DNA of 64,000 bases from an uncultured Anaerolineae bacterium (GTDB lineage Bacteria > Chloroflexota > Anaerolineae > Anaerolineales > Villigracilaceae), in assembly GCA_937120535.1 (NCBI GenBank), contig CAKZJX010000010.1, forward strand, positions 1 through 64,000, read 5' to 3'. A model generated the notes under the pieces. It was given only the letters and a program-made list of their open reading frames with translations, was not told where the DNA came from and made no database searches. How positions within the stretch are numbered: the stretch's first letter is position 1; each line of letters begins with the position of its first letter. Below are positions 17,986 through 27,397 of this stretch, piece by piece. Both the position numbers and the translations under genes were made by a program.

Positions 17986-18601
17986 TTGAGATGAGGGTTG
18001 AATAGCATCCTGCAATGAAAGTGCTTTTTTGGGCCAGGGATTTTCTAGCAGTTGTCAAGCTGAGTGTGGAGAAGCAGCTAGAGCACATTGAGCGTCCGGG
18101 ATAGATTCCTATCCCAACCGTCTGAGCAGCGCAACGGCTACATCGCGGAGATTGCTCAGCGCTAAGCCGATCTTTCGATCGTGGAGTGTGCCTTTTGCTC
18201 TTGTCGTATTTTTGGCCACCAAATTTGTTAGAGTGACTCTCCTTCTTTAGATTTTCAAAAAATCCATATACCATAAAAACGCCGTAATGCCATATAATTC
18301 AGGAACTCAAAAGGAGCACCTGAACGCTAGAACCTCCTCTATACAACATCATCGGTCATCTAGACACGGGCAAACAACGACTGCGAGTCTAGAACAGAGT
18401 ATCAGCATTTGGCATTCCAGAGAGTATTGCGCTCAAGCCAGATGAACTTACAGACGAAGAACAGGCCATGCCAGCGGAAGACGCAGGCTGCCATCTGCGC
18501 CAGCGAGCTGGCCATGCCCTTGCTTCGCCGATCGTAAAAGTCTTGCTGGAGCTGACCTACGCCTCGCCTGCCCAGAAAACCTAGGACAATCTCAAATACC
18601 C
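17986..18601. other. Gene-poor spacer, possibly decayed sequence
   Basis: About 600 bases without a convincing gene. It is more AT-rich than its surroundings, especially 18180-18300 (CAAAAAATCCATATACCATAAAAACG). An open stretch of about 50 codons at 18413-18583 (plus strand) includes LKPDELTDEEQAMPAED and ends SPIVKVLLELTYASPAQKT. It has no start codon with a ribosome site and may be a remnant of a lost gene. The minus-strand 117-aa track ORF looks non-protein-like (Ser/Lys/Cys-rich, no pattern). No tRNA or inverted-repeat element ends were seen. Confidence 0.4.
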
Positions 18602-19096
18602 ATGGAGCACGAGGTCTTTATTTCATTTGGCACCAATCTCGGTAACCGGTTGCTCAACCTGCGCACCGCCATCTCGATCTTGGCAGGAGATTGTTGTCGG
18701 TGGATTGCGCTATCAAAAGTGTATGAGACCCCACCCTGGGGCTATCTGGATCAACCCCCCTTCCTAAACATGGCCGGCCGAGCGCGCACCTTTCTAGACC
18801 CTCAAACACTGTTGCGCACACTCAAGGACGTGGAAGTCTGGATGGGACGCATGCCTACCTTCCGTTGGGGACCTCGGTTGATCGATCTGGATATCCTGTT
18901 CTACGACGACCTGGTCCTCGATACGCCTCCCCTGGTCATCCCCCATCCACGTCTGCACGAACGCGCCTTTGTCTTGGTCCCCTTGTTAGACGTCGCCCCC
19001 GACTGGCTCCATCCTACCCTCAAGCGCACTGTAGCCGAACTTGCTGCTCAAGTGGATACCAGTGGCATCGTCCTGAGCCCAGAACAACTAGAATAA
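18602..19096 (+). CDS. folK: 6-hydroxymethyl-dihydropterin pyrophosphokinase FolK
   Basis: Transfers pyrophosphate from ATP to 6-hydroxymethyl-7,8-dihydropterin in folate synthesis. The N-terminus has FISFGTNLGNRLLNL. The substrate loop is VYETPPWGYLDQPPFLNMA. The diagnostic signature RWGPRLIDLDILFYDD carries the two magnesium aspartates, and IPHPRLHERAFVLVPL follows. At 164 residues the length is normal. It lies alone, with no folP or folB beside it. The start codon is preceded by a weak context (CAAATACCC) and no clear Shine-Dalgarno. Confidence 0.95.
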   Translation: MEHEVFISFGTNLGNRLLNLRTAISILAGDCCRWIALSKVYETPPWGYLDQPPFLNMAGRARTFLDPQTLLRTLKDVEVWMGRMPTFRWGPRLIDLDILFYDDLVLDTPPLVIPHPRLHERAFVLVPLLDVAPDWLHPTLKRTVAELAAQVDTSGIVLSPEQLE

Positions 19097-19139
19097 CTGT
19101 CATGCCCAAATTGTGATGACTCTTCCCACCATCCTGGCC

Positions 19140-19170
19140 TATAATAGCTAGAAAGCACACCTTGCTTTCT
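19140..19170 (+). promoter_or_regulatory. Promoter -10 and leader hairpin before kbl
   Basis: A perfect TATAAT lies at 19140-19145. Close to the expected start of transcription, AGAAAGCA (19150-19157) and TGCTTTCT (19163-19170) form a perfect eight-pair hairpin with a five-base loop. No clear -35 was found. The hairpin could protect the 5' end or regulate; nothing matches a known riboswitch. Confidence 0.4.
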
Positions 19171-19203
19171 CTCTACTCCTACTTTACCTTTGCGGAGTTC
19201 CCA

Positions 19204-20385
19204 ATGTCCAAGACCGATTGGATCCAACAAGAACTGGACGCCTTGAAAGAACAAGGGCTATATAACTACATTCGTACCATTGGGTCGCCCCAAGGAGCTT
19301 GGTTGATCGTAGACGGTCGACGCGTCTTAAACTTCTGTTCCAACAACTACCTAGGCCTGGCCAATCATCCGGCGCTGGTGGCCGCTGCCAAACGGTCGTT
19401 AGACGAGATGGGCGTCGGGCCGGCTGCCGTTCGCTCAATCGCCGGGACAACCACCTTGCACGTCGAGTTGGAGAAGCGCCTGGCTGCCTTTAAGGGCGTC
19501 GAAGCGGCCCTCACCTTCCAGTCGGGGTTCAACGCCAATCTGGCCACCATTCCGGCTCTGGTGGGCAAGGAAGATGTGATCTTTTCCGATCGCCTAAACC
19601 ACGCCTCAATTATTGATGGATGTCGTCTATCGGGAGCTAAAATTATCGCCTATGAGCATAACGACGTACACTCGCTCGAGGAACACATCCGAGCAAACTT
19701 GAGTCAATATCGCCGCGGCCTGATCGTCACCGATGGGGTGTTCAGCATGGATGGCGATATTGCCCCCCTGCCGGCCATTTGCGAGATCGCTCAAAAATAC
19801 GACCTGCTGCTGATGGTGGACGATGCCCATGGCGAAGGCGTGCTCGGCCGCGGTGGACGCGGCATCGTCGATCATTTCGGTCTGCACGGCAAAGTGGACG
19901 TCGAGGTGGGCACGCTCTCCAAAGCCTTTGGCGTGGTAGGCGGTGTGGTGGCTGGCAAATCGGTCATCGTTGAGTGGCTGCGCCAGCGGGGCCGGCCCTT
20001 CCTATTCTCTTCCGCTATGACCATTCCCGATGTAGCAGCCTGCCTGACAGCCCTCGAACTGCTGGAACAGTCCACCGAACTGGTGGACCGTCTATGGGCG
20101 AACGCTCACTACTTCAAAGCCGAGATGAAACGCCTGGGCTTCGATATCGGATCAAGTGAGACTCCCATCACCCCCGTCATGCTCGGCGAAGCACCCTTGG
20201 CCCAGCAATTCAGCCGTGAACTGCTCGAAGCCGGCGTATTTGCCATGGCGATCGGCTATCCCACCGTCCCGCGCGGCAAAGCGCGTATCCGCGTGATGCT
20301 CTCGGCGGTGCACACTCGAGACGATTTAGATCAAGGCCTAGAAGCCTTCCAGACAGTAGGGCGCAAGCTTGGCGTAATCTCCTAA
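19204..20385 (+). CDS. kbl: Glycine C-acetyltransferase (2-amino-3-ketobutyrate CoA ligase)
   Basis: A PLP alpha-oxoamine synthase that interconverts 2-amino-3-ketobutyrate plus CoA with glycine plus acetyl-CoA. The N-terminus ([22 protein letters not shown], then [13 protein letters not shown]) is Kbl-like. [11 protein letters not shown] supplies the cofactor aspartate and histidine. The Schiff-base lysine is in [12 protein letters not shown], about Lys240. The track starts at 19162, but ATG 19204 has GCGGAG upstream and gives 393 residues, the usual length. BioF (8-amino-7-oxononanoate synthase) is a close relative and cannot be fully excluded, as neither tdh nor biotin genes are near. Confidence 0.85.
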   Translation: MSKTDWIQQELDALKEQGLYNYIRTIGSPQGAWLIVDGRRVLNFCSNNYLGLANHPALVAAAKRSLDEMGVGPAAVRSIAGTTTLHVELEKRLAAFKGVEAALTFQSGFNANLATIPALVGKEDVIFSDRLNHASIIDGCRLSGAKIIAYEHNDVHSLEEHIRANLSQYRRGLIVTDGVFSMDGDIAPLPAICEIAQKYDLLLMVDDAHGEGVLGRGGRGIVDHFGLHGKVDVEVGTLSKAFGVVGGVVAGKSVIVEWLRQRGRPFLFSSAMTIPDVAACLTALELLEQSTELVDRLWANAHYFKAEMKRLGFDIGSSETPITPVMLGEAPLAQQFSRELLEAGVFAMAIGYPTVPRGKARIRVMLSAVHTRDDLDQGLEAFQTVGRKLGVIS

Positions 20386-20458
20386 ACCTCCCCTCGGCAC
20401 TCCTCCTTTGCTCCACAGCGACCGGTGTCGGCCGGCTTATTCCCCTCTTGCTTATTGC

Positions 20459-20487
20459 GAGAGCCAGGGACGCCGACCCTGGCTCTC
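20459..20487 (+). terminator. Hairpin after kbl, probable terminator
   Basis: GAGAGCCAGGG and CCCTGGCTCTC form a perfect 11-pair stem around a seven-base loop, 74 bases past the kbl stop. There is no T-run, so intrinsic termination is uncertain. Confidence 0.5.
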
Positions 20488-20548
20488 TCAAGGAGGAGAA
20501 GAGAAATCACCTTACGCCCTTATAGTAGCACAATCCTAAATGCAGTGC

Positions 20549-20578
20549 TTGACGAGAATTCTACGTTTCCTCTACGAT
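20549..20578 (+). promoter_or_regulatory. Promoter of the ABC exporter operon
   Basis: TTGACG (20549-20554), an 18-base spacer and TACGAT (20573-20578) fit a housekeeping promoter. They precede a leader of roughly 40 bases and an AAGGAG before the ATG at 20626. Confidence 0.55.
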
Positions 20579-20625
20579 TATCCGACAATTTTTATCAACA
20601 ACGATGCCTATAAGGAGTTCTTACC

Positions 20626-21651
20626 ATGTCCATCCCGTTGGCTGTAGAAACCCATCAACTGGGTCGAGTATACAAAATTCGTGGCAACCGTAAAGAGAAA
20701 GTCATCCGCAAAGAACTGGTTGCCTTGGAAAATGTCAACCTAGAGGTGCAACAAGGAGAACTATTTGGCCTGCTGGGTCCAAACGGCGCCGGCAAAACAA
20801 CCCTGATCAAGATTCTGACCACGCTTCTCGCCCCGACCTCGGGCTGGGCGCGCGTGGCCGGATACGATGTGGTCACCCAAGCAGCCAAAATTCGCCCTCT
20901 GATCAACATGGTCTCCGGTGGCGAATCGTCTGGCTATGGGCTGTTGACCGTGCGCGAAAACTTGTGGATGTTCGCCCAGTTTTACGGCATCCCATCTCGA
21001 GAGGCCAATCAACGTATCGAACGCCTGATCGAGATGGTAGGCATGTCCGACCGCTTGCACACCAAATCTTCAGACCTCTCGACCGGCTTGCGACAGAAGA
21101 TGAACATCGTGCGCGGCTTCCTCACCGACCCGCGCGTGCTCTTTCTCGATGAACCCACCCTCGGCCTGGACGTGGGCGCCTCGCGTGACGTGCGCCGCTT
21201 TATCCGAGACTGGATGAAGGAAGATCTCACACGAACCATCGTGCTCACCACCCATTACATGGTCGAGGCCGATGAGCTCTGCGACCGCGTGGCCATCATC
21301 AACCGCGGGCGGGTCTTGGCCTGCGACACACCGGCCGCTCTCAAACAGCGCCTGCAGCGCGAAGCCCACTTTGAAATCGAAACTGGCTCGCTCAACGGCG
21401 TGAACATTAGCATGGTAGAAAGTCTGCCTGGCGTGCGCAAAGCGGTCCTGAGCGGCGCCAAAGGCATGGTGCGCCTGAAATTCACCTTGGCAGAAGAAGC
21501 AGCGCTGGCCAATGTGATCAACCTATTCACGCAGCAAGGGGTGAAAATCCTACGCTTGACCAAGCAAGAGCCCACTCTGGAGGATGTCTTTGTGGATTTG
21601 GTAGGCCGTAGCATGACAGAAGAGGAAGAGGGCCAAAATGCAGAAGCATGA
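20626..21651 (+). CDS. ABC transporter ATP-binding protein (ABC-2 exporter type)
   Basis: A 341-residue ATPase of the NatA/daunorubicin-resistance type that powers an ABC-2 exporter. Walker A is GPNGAGKTTL near residue 51. The signature is LSTGLRQKMNIV instead of the canonical LSGGQ, as in many ABC-2 ATPases. Walker B is VLFLDEPTLGLD, and the switch histidine is in VLTTHYMVEAD. A C-terminal domain of about 100 residues follows, typical for the group. It overlaps the first permease gene by 14 bases. An AAGGAG precedes the start. The substrate is unknown; lipid, drug or polysaccharide export are possible. Confidence 0.9.
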   Translation: MSIPLAVETHQLGRVYKIRGNRKEKVIRKELVALENVNLEVQQGELFGLLGPNGAGKTTLIKILTTLLAPTSGWARVAGYDVVTQAAKIRPLINMVSGGESSGYGLLTVRENLWMFAQFYGIPSREANQRIERLIEMVGMSDRLHTKSSDLSTGLRQKMNIVRGFLTDPRVLFLDEPTLGLDVGASRDVRRFIRDWMKEDLTRTIVLTTHYMVEADELCDRVAIINRGRVLACDTPAALKQRLQREAHFEIETGSLNGVNISMVESLPGVRKAVLSGAKGMVRLKFTLAEEAALANVINLFTQQGVKILRLTKQEPTLEDVFVDLVGRSMTEEEEGQNAEA

Positions 21652-22501
21652 ATCGTCGTCGTCCACTACACATGTCACTCACAAAGATAGCGGATGGCGC
21701 CTGTTCCTGCGCACGGTGATCGCCCGCGCCTACCCACGCTTGATCGGTCAGCAACGAGAGCCATCTTGGTTAATCTTTGAAGTGGTCATGCCGATTGGCA
21801 CGACCATTGCTTACGTGCTGGTCTATAAAGCGCTGCGTGCGCCGGAGGAGTATATCGGCTTTGTGGTGATGGGCGGCGCTATGACTGCCTTCTGGATGAA
21901 TGTGCTGTGGAGCATGGCCAGTCAATTGTATTGGGAAAAAGAAACCGGCAACCTGGCGCTCTATATCATTGCGCCCAACCCGAAGATGGCTGTCTTGCTC
22001 GGCATGGCGTTGGGGGGCATGGCGGCTACGTCGCTGCGCGCCTTGATCGTGATCCTGATCGGATCGCTGCTGTTCGACGTTACCTATCGCGTGACCGATT
22101 TCATGCAACTGTTTGCGGTGTTTTTGCTGACTATGGTAGCCTTGTATGGGATGGGGATGATGTTGGCGTCGGCGTTTTTGTTGTTCGGTCGCGAAGCGTG
22201 GAATTTGGTCAGTTTGGCGCAGGAGCCGATCTTCCTGGTATCCGGGTTTTTCTTCCCTCTCAAAGCTCTCCCGTTCTGGGTCGGGATCATCGCCTCGATC
22301 GTTCCTGTAACTCTCGGCATGGACGCTATGCGACAGTTGGTCTTCCCCTCGGCATTTCCTTTCGGCTTCTTGGACGTGCGCACCGAAATTGCGGTGTTGG
22401 CCGGCCTGGCAGTCGTCTTCCTGGTCTCGGCCAAATGGTTGCTGGACTACGTGGAGCGTCTGGCGGTACGCGAGGGCCGGCTTACCGAGAGTCGACGATG
22501 A
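21638..22501 (+). CDS. ABC-2 type permease, first of two
   Basis: 287 residues with about six hydrophobic helices (for example FVVMGGAMTAFWMNVLWSM and FLVSGFFFPLKALPFWVGII), the normal ABC-2 membrane domain. The conserved late segment with a proline-rich turn after SGFFFPLKALP is typical of the family. It begins inside the end of the ATPase gene and its stop overlaps an ATG of the next frame. It probably forms a heterodimer with the second permease. Confidence 0.85.
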   Translation: MQKHESSSSTTHVTHKDSGWRLFLRTVIARAYPRLIGQQREPSWLIFEVVMPIGTTIAYVLVYKALRAPEEYIGFVVMGGAMTAFWMNVLWSMASQLYWEKETGNLALYIIAPNPKMAVLLGMALGGMAATSLRALIVILIGSLLFDVTYRVTDFMQLFAVFLLTMVALYGMGMMLASAFLLFGREAWNLVSLAQEPIFLVSGFFFPLKALPFWVGIIASIVPVTLGMDAMRQLVFPSAFPFGFLDVRTEIAVLAGLAVVFLVSAKWLLDYVERLAVREGRLTESRR

Positions 22502-22521
22502 AGCGGAAAGGAGGTCTCGCC

Positions 22522-23376
22522 ATGAATCGTAGTGCCCTGTGGCGTTCGTTCCGTTTGGCTACCTGGTTAGGTTGGCAGATCGAGTCGAATTGGACCGATC
22601 CGTTCTTGTTTGCGATCTACTCGATCATCAAGCCGATCACCGGGGCGGCGATCTTGGTGATTATGTATGGTGTGATCACGCAGGGTCGCTTCGAGGATCC
22701 GATGTTCCCGTATCTGTATCTTGGGAATGCCTTTTACATTTATGTAGGTTCGATAATGACGGGCGTCTCGTGGGCGGTGATCGACGATCGGGAGCATTAC
22801 CGCACTCTCAAATACGTTTACGTTGCCCCAATCCATATTCCACTCTACTTGCTTGGGCGCGGCGTTGCTCGATTCTTAACCGGATCGATCGCCGTGGTGA
22901 TCACGATTGCCGCCGGTGTGCTCTTCTTGAGCGTGCCATTAGACTTCTCTGCCATCCAGTGGGGTCTGTTCTTGCCCACGTTGTTGTTTGGCGTGTTCAT
23001 GCTGACCATGATGGGCTTGCTGCTGGCCGGCCTAACGCTGATCATGGCCCGCCATGAATTCATTATCGGCGAAGTGACCGCTAGTGCGTTATATATCTTC
23101 AGCGGCGCAGCCTTTCCGCTTGAGGTGTTGCCCCCTTGGCTACGTCCGATCGGCTTTGCCATGCCGACCACCTACTGGCTAGAGTTACTTCGCCGTTCCC
23201 TGGTAAGCGATGTGGCCCAGGCGTTCCCTACCTTGTCTATATTGAGCAACGCCCAACTGTTGAGCATCTTGATCGGCCTGGGTGTACTGTTCGCCGCCCT
23301 AGGTGCGCTGATCTTTTGGTTCTGCGATCGCCTGGCGCGCGAACGCGGCCTGATTGACATCACCACCCATTACTGA
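22522..23376 (+). CDS. ABC-2 type permease, second of two
   Basis: 284 residues with about six membrane helices and the ABC-2 hallmark FSGAAFPLEVLPPWLRPI near residue 195. The track merges this gene with an unrelated upstream frame from 21907. The true start is ATG 22522, with a perfect AAAGGAGG seven bases upstream; an ATG at 22498 overlaps the previous stop but lacks that site. Its 3' end overlaps the rnz 3' end on the other strand by seven bases. Confidence 0.87.
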   Translation: MNRSALWRSFRLATWLGWQIESNWTDPFLFAIYSIIKPITGAAILVIMYGVITQGRFEDPMFPYLYLGNAFYIYVGSIMTGVSWAVIDDREHYRTLKYVYVAPIHIPLYLLGRGVARFLTGSIAVVITIAAGVLFLSVPLDFSAIQWGLFLPTLLFGVFMLTMMGLLLAGLTLIMARHEFIIGEVTASALYIFSGAAFPLEVLPPWLRPIGFAMPTTYWLELLRRSLVSDVAQAFPTLSILSNAQLLSILIGLGVLFAALGALIFWFCDRLARERGLIDITTHY

Positions 23377-24290
23377 TGGCGCTTGATTTGGAACACGTCA
23401 AAATCCCGCGCCACCACCGTGTTTGGGAAGACAGCTTGCGCCTCAGCCAACACGTCCTTTTCCCGATAGCGGCGCGAGATGTGAGTCAGGATCAATCGCT
23501 TGACTTCGGCCCGTAGCGCCAATTCAGCCGCCATGCGAGCCGTTAAATGAGAAAACTGGCGAGCCATCTCGGCTTCCTCGCTAAGATAAGTGGCTTCGAT
23601 CACCAACGCATTAGCGCCGCGACATACTTCTACCAGATCGTCGGTACGACCCGCATCTCCCACGATCACCAGCTTGGCGCCGCGCTCTGCCGGCCCCAAC
23701 ACATCGTCCGGCGTGACGCGAGTGCCGTTGGCCAGGGTGATCGTCTCGCCGGCCACCAGGCGACCGCGCTCCGGTCCGAAAGGCACTCCCAGCGCATCGG
23801 CTTTTTCGGGCAGGAAGGGCCGGCGCGCCTTTTCCTCAAAGAGATAGCCCAAGCAGTCCGGCCCACGATGGGTGACGGGGAAGGCTGTCACCGTAAACTC
23901 GTCCGCTTCAAAGAACGTGCCTGGCTGAATCTCGATCAAGCGCAAGGGCATAGGAGGTGGATTGCCACGCAACACCACCCCATAGAGCAAATCGTGAATG
24001 CGCTCCAGGGTTTGCCGTCCGGCGTAAATTTCTAGCTCGTCGATCGCTTCCCAGCGCAGAAAGGTCGAAAGTAACCCTCCCAGGCCGAGGATATGATCGA
24101 GATGGCCATGGGTGATCAAGATGCGGTTCAGGTGTTTGAATCCAATGCCAGCCTGCAAAATCTGGCGTTGAGTCCCCTCACCACAATCCACCAAAAAACG
24201 ATATTCGTTATGGGTGACGATCTGAGCAGAGAGGCCGCGTCGGGCCGAAGGAGCAGAAGCAGAGGTTCCAAGAAAGAGCAACTCAAACAA
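23370..24290 (-). CDS. rnz: Ribonuclease Z
   Basis: A metallo-beta-lactamase-fold endonuclease that trims tRNA 3' ends before CCA addition or repair. The zinc motif HGHLDHILGLGG lies at about residues 60-71. Other ligands are in FPVTHRGPD, IVGDAGRTDDL and LTHISRRY, the last being the conserved HxSxRY-like element of RNase Z. At 306 residues it is the short form. The start is TTG (TTGTTTGAG), with GAGG about eight bases upstream; no ATG fits the conserved N-terminus FELLFLGTSASAP. It is divergent from ftsK. Confidence 0.94.
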   Translation of the reverse strand: MFELLFLGTSASAPSARRGLSAQIVTHNEYRFLVDCGEGTQRQILQAGIGFKHLNRILITHGHLDHILGLGGLLSTFLRWEAIDELEIYAGRQTLERIHDLLYGVVLRGNPPPMPLRLIEIQPGTFFEADEFTVTAFPVTHRGPDCLGYLFEEKARRPFLPEKADALGVPFGPERGRLVAGETITLANGTRVTPDDVLGPAERGAKLVIVGDAGRTDDLVEVCRGANALVIEATYLSEEAEMARQFSHLTARMAAELALRAEVKRLILTHISRRYREKDVLAEAQAVFPNTVVARDFDVFQIKRHQ

Positions 24291-24386
24291 GGCGTATCCT
24301 CAGGGCTGCCGCAAGAACCAGACTTGCGAGGCAAGGAATGAACTAGGCGCCACAATTTTACCTTAAGAAAAACCGACCATTTGTGC

Positions 24387-24392
24387 TATAAT
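24387..24392 (+). promoter_or_regulatory. -10 box for ftsK
   Basis: TATAAT within TGTGCTATAATC, 36 bases before the ftsK ATG. No convincing -35 was found at normal spacing. Confidence 0.4.
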
Positions 24393-24427
24393 CTTTTTAT
24401 CACGTTGAGTGGTCTTGTGAGTTGCCG

Positions 24428-26836
24428 ATGCCTAGGTCAAGCGGAAAGTCGTCCAAATCTCACAGCCCATCCAGAGGGCCGGCCGGCGGGCGGAAATCGC
24501 CCCCCGCTTCTTCTCAGCCGGCTCCTGCGCCTTCTGCGGCGCTCTCCTGGTGGCACCAATTATCGCCGGAGCGCAAGCTGGACATCGTAGGCATGGCCCT
24601 TTCCGGCAGCGGTGCGATCTTGCTGCTCAGCTTGTTGGCCGTCCAGCGCAGCCCTTTGATCGGAGGGGCGATCCGTCTGCTCTCACAACTGGTTGGGTGG
24701 GGCATCTATATCCTTCCCATTGCCCTGTTGGCCTTCGGTTTGTGGCTGGTATTCCGTCGCATTGAAACCCTGCCGCCGCTCACCTTGGAACGCGCCATCG
24801 GCAGCCTGATTTTCTTCTTCTGGTTGCTGATCGTCTTCCACGCCTTCTTTCCCTTAGATCAATCCCTGCTGGCAGCGGCCGATGGACGAGGCGGCGGTTG
24901 GATTGGCAGCCTGCTCCACCGCCTGCTCTGGAACCTGCTGGGGGTTGCCGGCGCAGGAATTGCCTTGTTGGCCTGGTTCCTCATTGCTTTGATGTTGACC
25001 TTGGACCTCTCGGCAAGCGACCTAGCGGCCGCGCTTGCGCCCCTGTTTGCACGCACCCGCGCCTCCCTTGCCGCCTTCTGGAGACGCCTGACTCGATCCC
25101 CCACACCCACCCCTCCATCAATCCAAGTCAACGGTTTCCAACCCCTCACCCCATCGCCCATACAGACGACCGAGGCCCGTCCGCCGATGCCCATCGTCCC
25201 TAAAGTGGGCCTAGCGGAGCCGATAGTCACTTGGCAACTGCCCTCGATCGCCACCATCCTCGACCCGGCCGTCACTCCTTCGGTGAATGAGGAGTTCATT
25301 CAAAAACGGGCTCGCCTCATCGAAGAGACACTGGCCTCCTTGGGTGCGCCGGCCCAGGTCGTTGCCATCAGCCGTGGCCCCACGATCACCCAATTCGGCG
25401 TCGAGCCGCTTTTCATCGAGACCCGCAACGGTCGGATTCGGGTGCGCGTTAGCCGCATCGCCGCCTTGGCCGACGATCTGGCCCTGGCCTTGGCCGCGCC
25501 GCGCATCCGCATTCAAGCCCCTGTTCCCGGGCAGAGTTACGTCGGCATCGAAGTCCCCAACGAAGAAATGATCCTGGTCTCCCTGCGAGATATCCTAGAA
25601 AGCGAGATCTTTCGACGCAATCGGAGCCCTTTGCAGATTGCTCTGGGTCGAGATGTAGCCGGCCACCCGATCGTGGCCGACCTAACAGCCATGCCCCATC
25701 TGCTGATTGCTGGCACCACTGGCTCCGGCAAATCTGTGTGTGTGAACGCCATCCTTACCACCCTGCTGCTCCACAACACCCCCAACGATCTGCGCCTGTT
25801 GCTGGTCGATCCCAAACGGGTAGAGTTGACCGGCTACAACGGCATTCCGCATCTCCTCGCACCGGTAGTGGTCGAGATGGAACGTGTTGTAGGCGCCCTC
25901 CAATGGATCATGCGCGAAATGGATCGCCGGTATCGTGAATTTGCCCGCATCGGCGTCCGCAACATTTTGGACTACAACCATCGGGCCAGCGGCCTGGGGA
26001 TCAAAAAACTTCCCTACTACGTAGTGGTGGTTGACGAACTTGCCGATCTCATGATGATCGCCCCCGAAGAGACCGAGCGCATCATCACCCGCATCGCCCA
26101 ACTAGCGCGCGCCACTGGCATTCACCTCATCCTGGCTACCCAACGCCCCTCGGTAGACGTGGTGACCGGCCTGATCAAAGCCAACTTCCCGGCGCGCATC
26201 GCCTTTGCCGTGGCCTCCGGCGTGGATAGTCGCGTGATCCTCGATCAACCCGGCGCCGAACGCTTGCTCGGCCGCGGCGACATGCTCTATCAGGCCCCTG
26301 ATGCTGCCTCGCCGGTTCGCCTACAGGGCGTGTTCGTCTCCGACCAAGAAATCCAGCGCTTGGTAAATTTCTGGCGAGCCCAAGCTGCTGCAACGCCCTA
26401 CCTCACCTCATCCTCTGGTCCAGTGGACGCACCCTCCTTAGATGGCATACCTCTCAAACAGATCCCGCTCTTTGCCGATTTGGTAGCCGATTCTGAGGAA
26501 GACCCTCTGCTCAGCGAAGCCATTGCCATCGTGCGCAAAGAAGGCAAAGCATCGGTCTCCATGCTGCAGCGCAAGTTGCGCATTGGCTATACCCGTGCCT
26601 CACGCCTCATCGATCGCTTAGAAGAAAAGGGCATCGTCGGCCCTCCAGAAGGCCTTTCCCAGATCCGTCGCGTCCTAGGAACCGACGACAACCCTTCAAC
26701 GACCATCTCTCCCTCTCGAAACGATCTCTCCAAGAAAGACAAGCAAACCTACTCCTCTGAAGCACCCACGATAAATCCAACCACTGATCTTGCCCCCGGA
26801 ACAACAGGAAACATACCAGAAGGGAAACCTTCCTGA
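24428..26836 (+). CDS. ftsK: DNA translocase FtsK/SpoIIIE
   Basis: A membrane-anchored hexameric DNA pump that moves chromosome DNA at the division septum. A Ser/Pro-rich basic start precedes four membrane helices (about residues 50-200). A Pro/Thr linker leads to the alpha domain (QFGVEPLFIETRNGRIRV). The motor has Walker A GTTGSGKSVCVN near residue 435 and Walker B VVVDELADLMM. The C-terminal gamma winged helix (SMLQRKLRIGYTRASRLIDRLEEKGIVGP) reads KOPS-type sequences. A 60-residue Ser/Thr/Asn-rich tail follows gamma, which is unusual. ATG 24428 is preferred to the track's TTG at 24422. At 802 residues the length is normal. Confidence 0.96.
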   Translation: MPRSSGKSSKSHSPSRGPAGGRKSPPASSQPAPAPSAALSWWHQLSPERKLDIVGMALSGSGAILLLSLLAVQRSPLIGGAIRLLSQLVGWGIYILPIALLAFGLWLVFRRIETLPPLTLERAIGSLIFFFWLLIVFHAFFPLDQSLLAAADGRGGGWIGSLLHRLLWNLLGVAGAGIALLAWFLIALMLTLDLSASDLAAALAPLFARTRASLAAFWRRLTRSPTPTPPSIQVNGFQPLTPSPIQTTEARPPMPIVPKVGLAEPIVTWQLPSIATILDPAVTPSVNEEFIQKRARLIEETLASLGAPAQVVAISRGPTITQFGVEPLFIETRNGRIRVRVSRIAALADDLALALAAPRIRIQAPVPGQSYVGIEVPNEEMILVSLRDILESEIFRRNRSPLQIALGRDVAGHPIVADLTAMPHLLIAGTTGSGKSVCVNAILTTLLLHNTPNDLRLLLVDPKRVELTGYNGIPHLLAPVVVEMERVVGALQWIMREMDRRYREFARIGVRNILDYNHRASGLGIKKLPYYVVVVDELADLMMIAPEETERIITRIAQLARATGIHLILATQRPSVDVVTGLIKANFPARIAFAVASGVDSRVILDQPGAERLLGRGDMLYQAPDAASPVRLQGVFVSDQEIQRLVNFWRAQAAATPYLTSSSGPVDAPSLDGIPLKQIPLFADLVADSEEDPLLSEAIAIVRKEGKASVSMLQRKLRIGYTRASRLIDRLEEKGIVGPPEGLSQIRRVLGTDDNPSTTISPSRNDLSKKDKQTYSSEAPTINPTTDLAPGTTGNIPEGKPS

Positions 26837-27299
26837 GGCAAATGCACTTCCCATCAACCCGCTAGGCTAGCTCGATGGAGGCAGGCATGGATAGCAGCGA
26901 GAGAAAGCCCAGAGACATCTCACCCCTGATAGGTACCATGCCCTTATTATTGCACAATTGGGAGCGGCTAAATTATAGGTTCGATAAACTCATGAGCAGG
27001 ATAGCTGGAAAAACGCTGCTTGTGCCATGGACGTCGGTTGAAGCAGGACATCAAACGTTTCCAGGCTGCCTGCAAGGCTTCTGGATCACGCGACAAGAAA
27101 ACAGCGCGAACGTCGCGCCAGGCGAGCGAGATCCTGGCCTCGCTCGGCGTTCTTCCCTTCGGGGTCGGTTTGTGCTTGGGACCCTGCCTCCACCCCGCCG
27201 TGTCACGTGACTCACATGGGAACACGTCGATCACAGAGCCTCCCCGCGTCTTTGTGTCTCTGTGTGAAAAAATTCCCTTTTTATCCACTCCCTGCACAA
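26837..27299. other. Intergenic region without a supported gene
   Basis: About 460 bases between ftsK and the kinase promoter. Both strands have ORFs just over 110 codons, but neither has a ribosome site or a family pattern. An 8-pair hairpin CGAGCGAG/CTCGCTCG lies at 27123-27146. Near 27245 the sequence GCGTCTTTGTGTCTCTGTGTG resembles the low-complexity strings found in intergenic regions of many bacterial genomes. The minus-strand frame includes SLAWRDVRAVFLSRDPEALQAAWKR, which looks protein-like and may be a gene remnant. Confidence 0.35.
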
Positions 27300-27338
27300 T
27301 TGCCAAGCTCCCTGTTGCACACTATACTATACTATAAT
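27300..27338 (+). promoter_or_regulatory. Promoter of the phospho-signalling operon
   Basis: TTGCCA (27300-27305), a 17-base spacer and TATACT (27323-27328). A second -10, TATAAT, overlaps at 27333-27338 within the tandem string ACTATACTATACTATAATAG. The doubled -10 may give staggered starts. The leader is 60-70 bases. Confidence 0.6.
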
Positions 27339-27397
27339 AGAAAACATCTGGCCATCTAGCTCGTCTTAAGTATGACACCTTTAGAATAGGTCTTTGC

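Noticed and set aside
17921-18274. 117-aa minus-strand ORF upstream of the eight-gene operon
   Set aside because: Composition is not protein-like and it overlaps the predicted operon promoter and first gene in another frame.
21907-22497. Upstream half of the 489-aa track ORF
   Set aside because: It lies out of frame inside the first permease gene; the real second permease starts at 22522 with AAAGGAGG.
26875-27306. 111-aa plus and 112-aa minus ORFs after ftsK
   Set aside because: No ribosome site or recognisable fold; at most a gene remnant on the minus strand.
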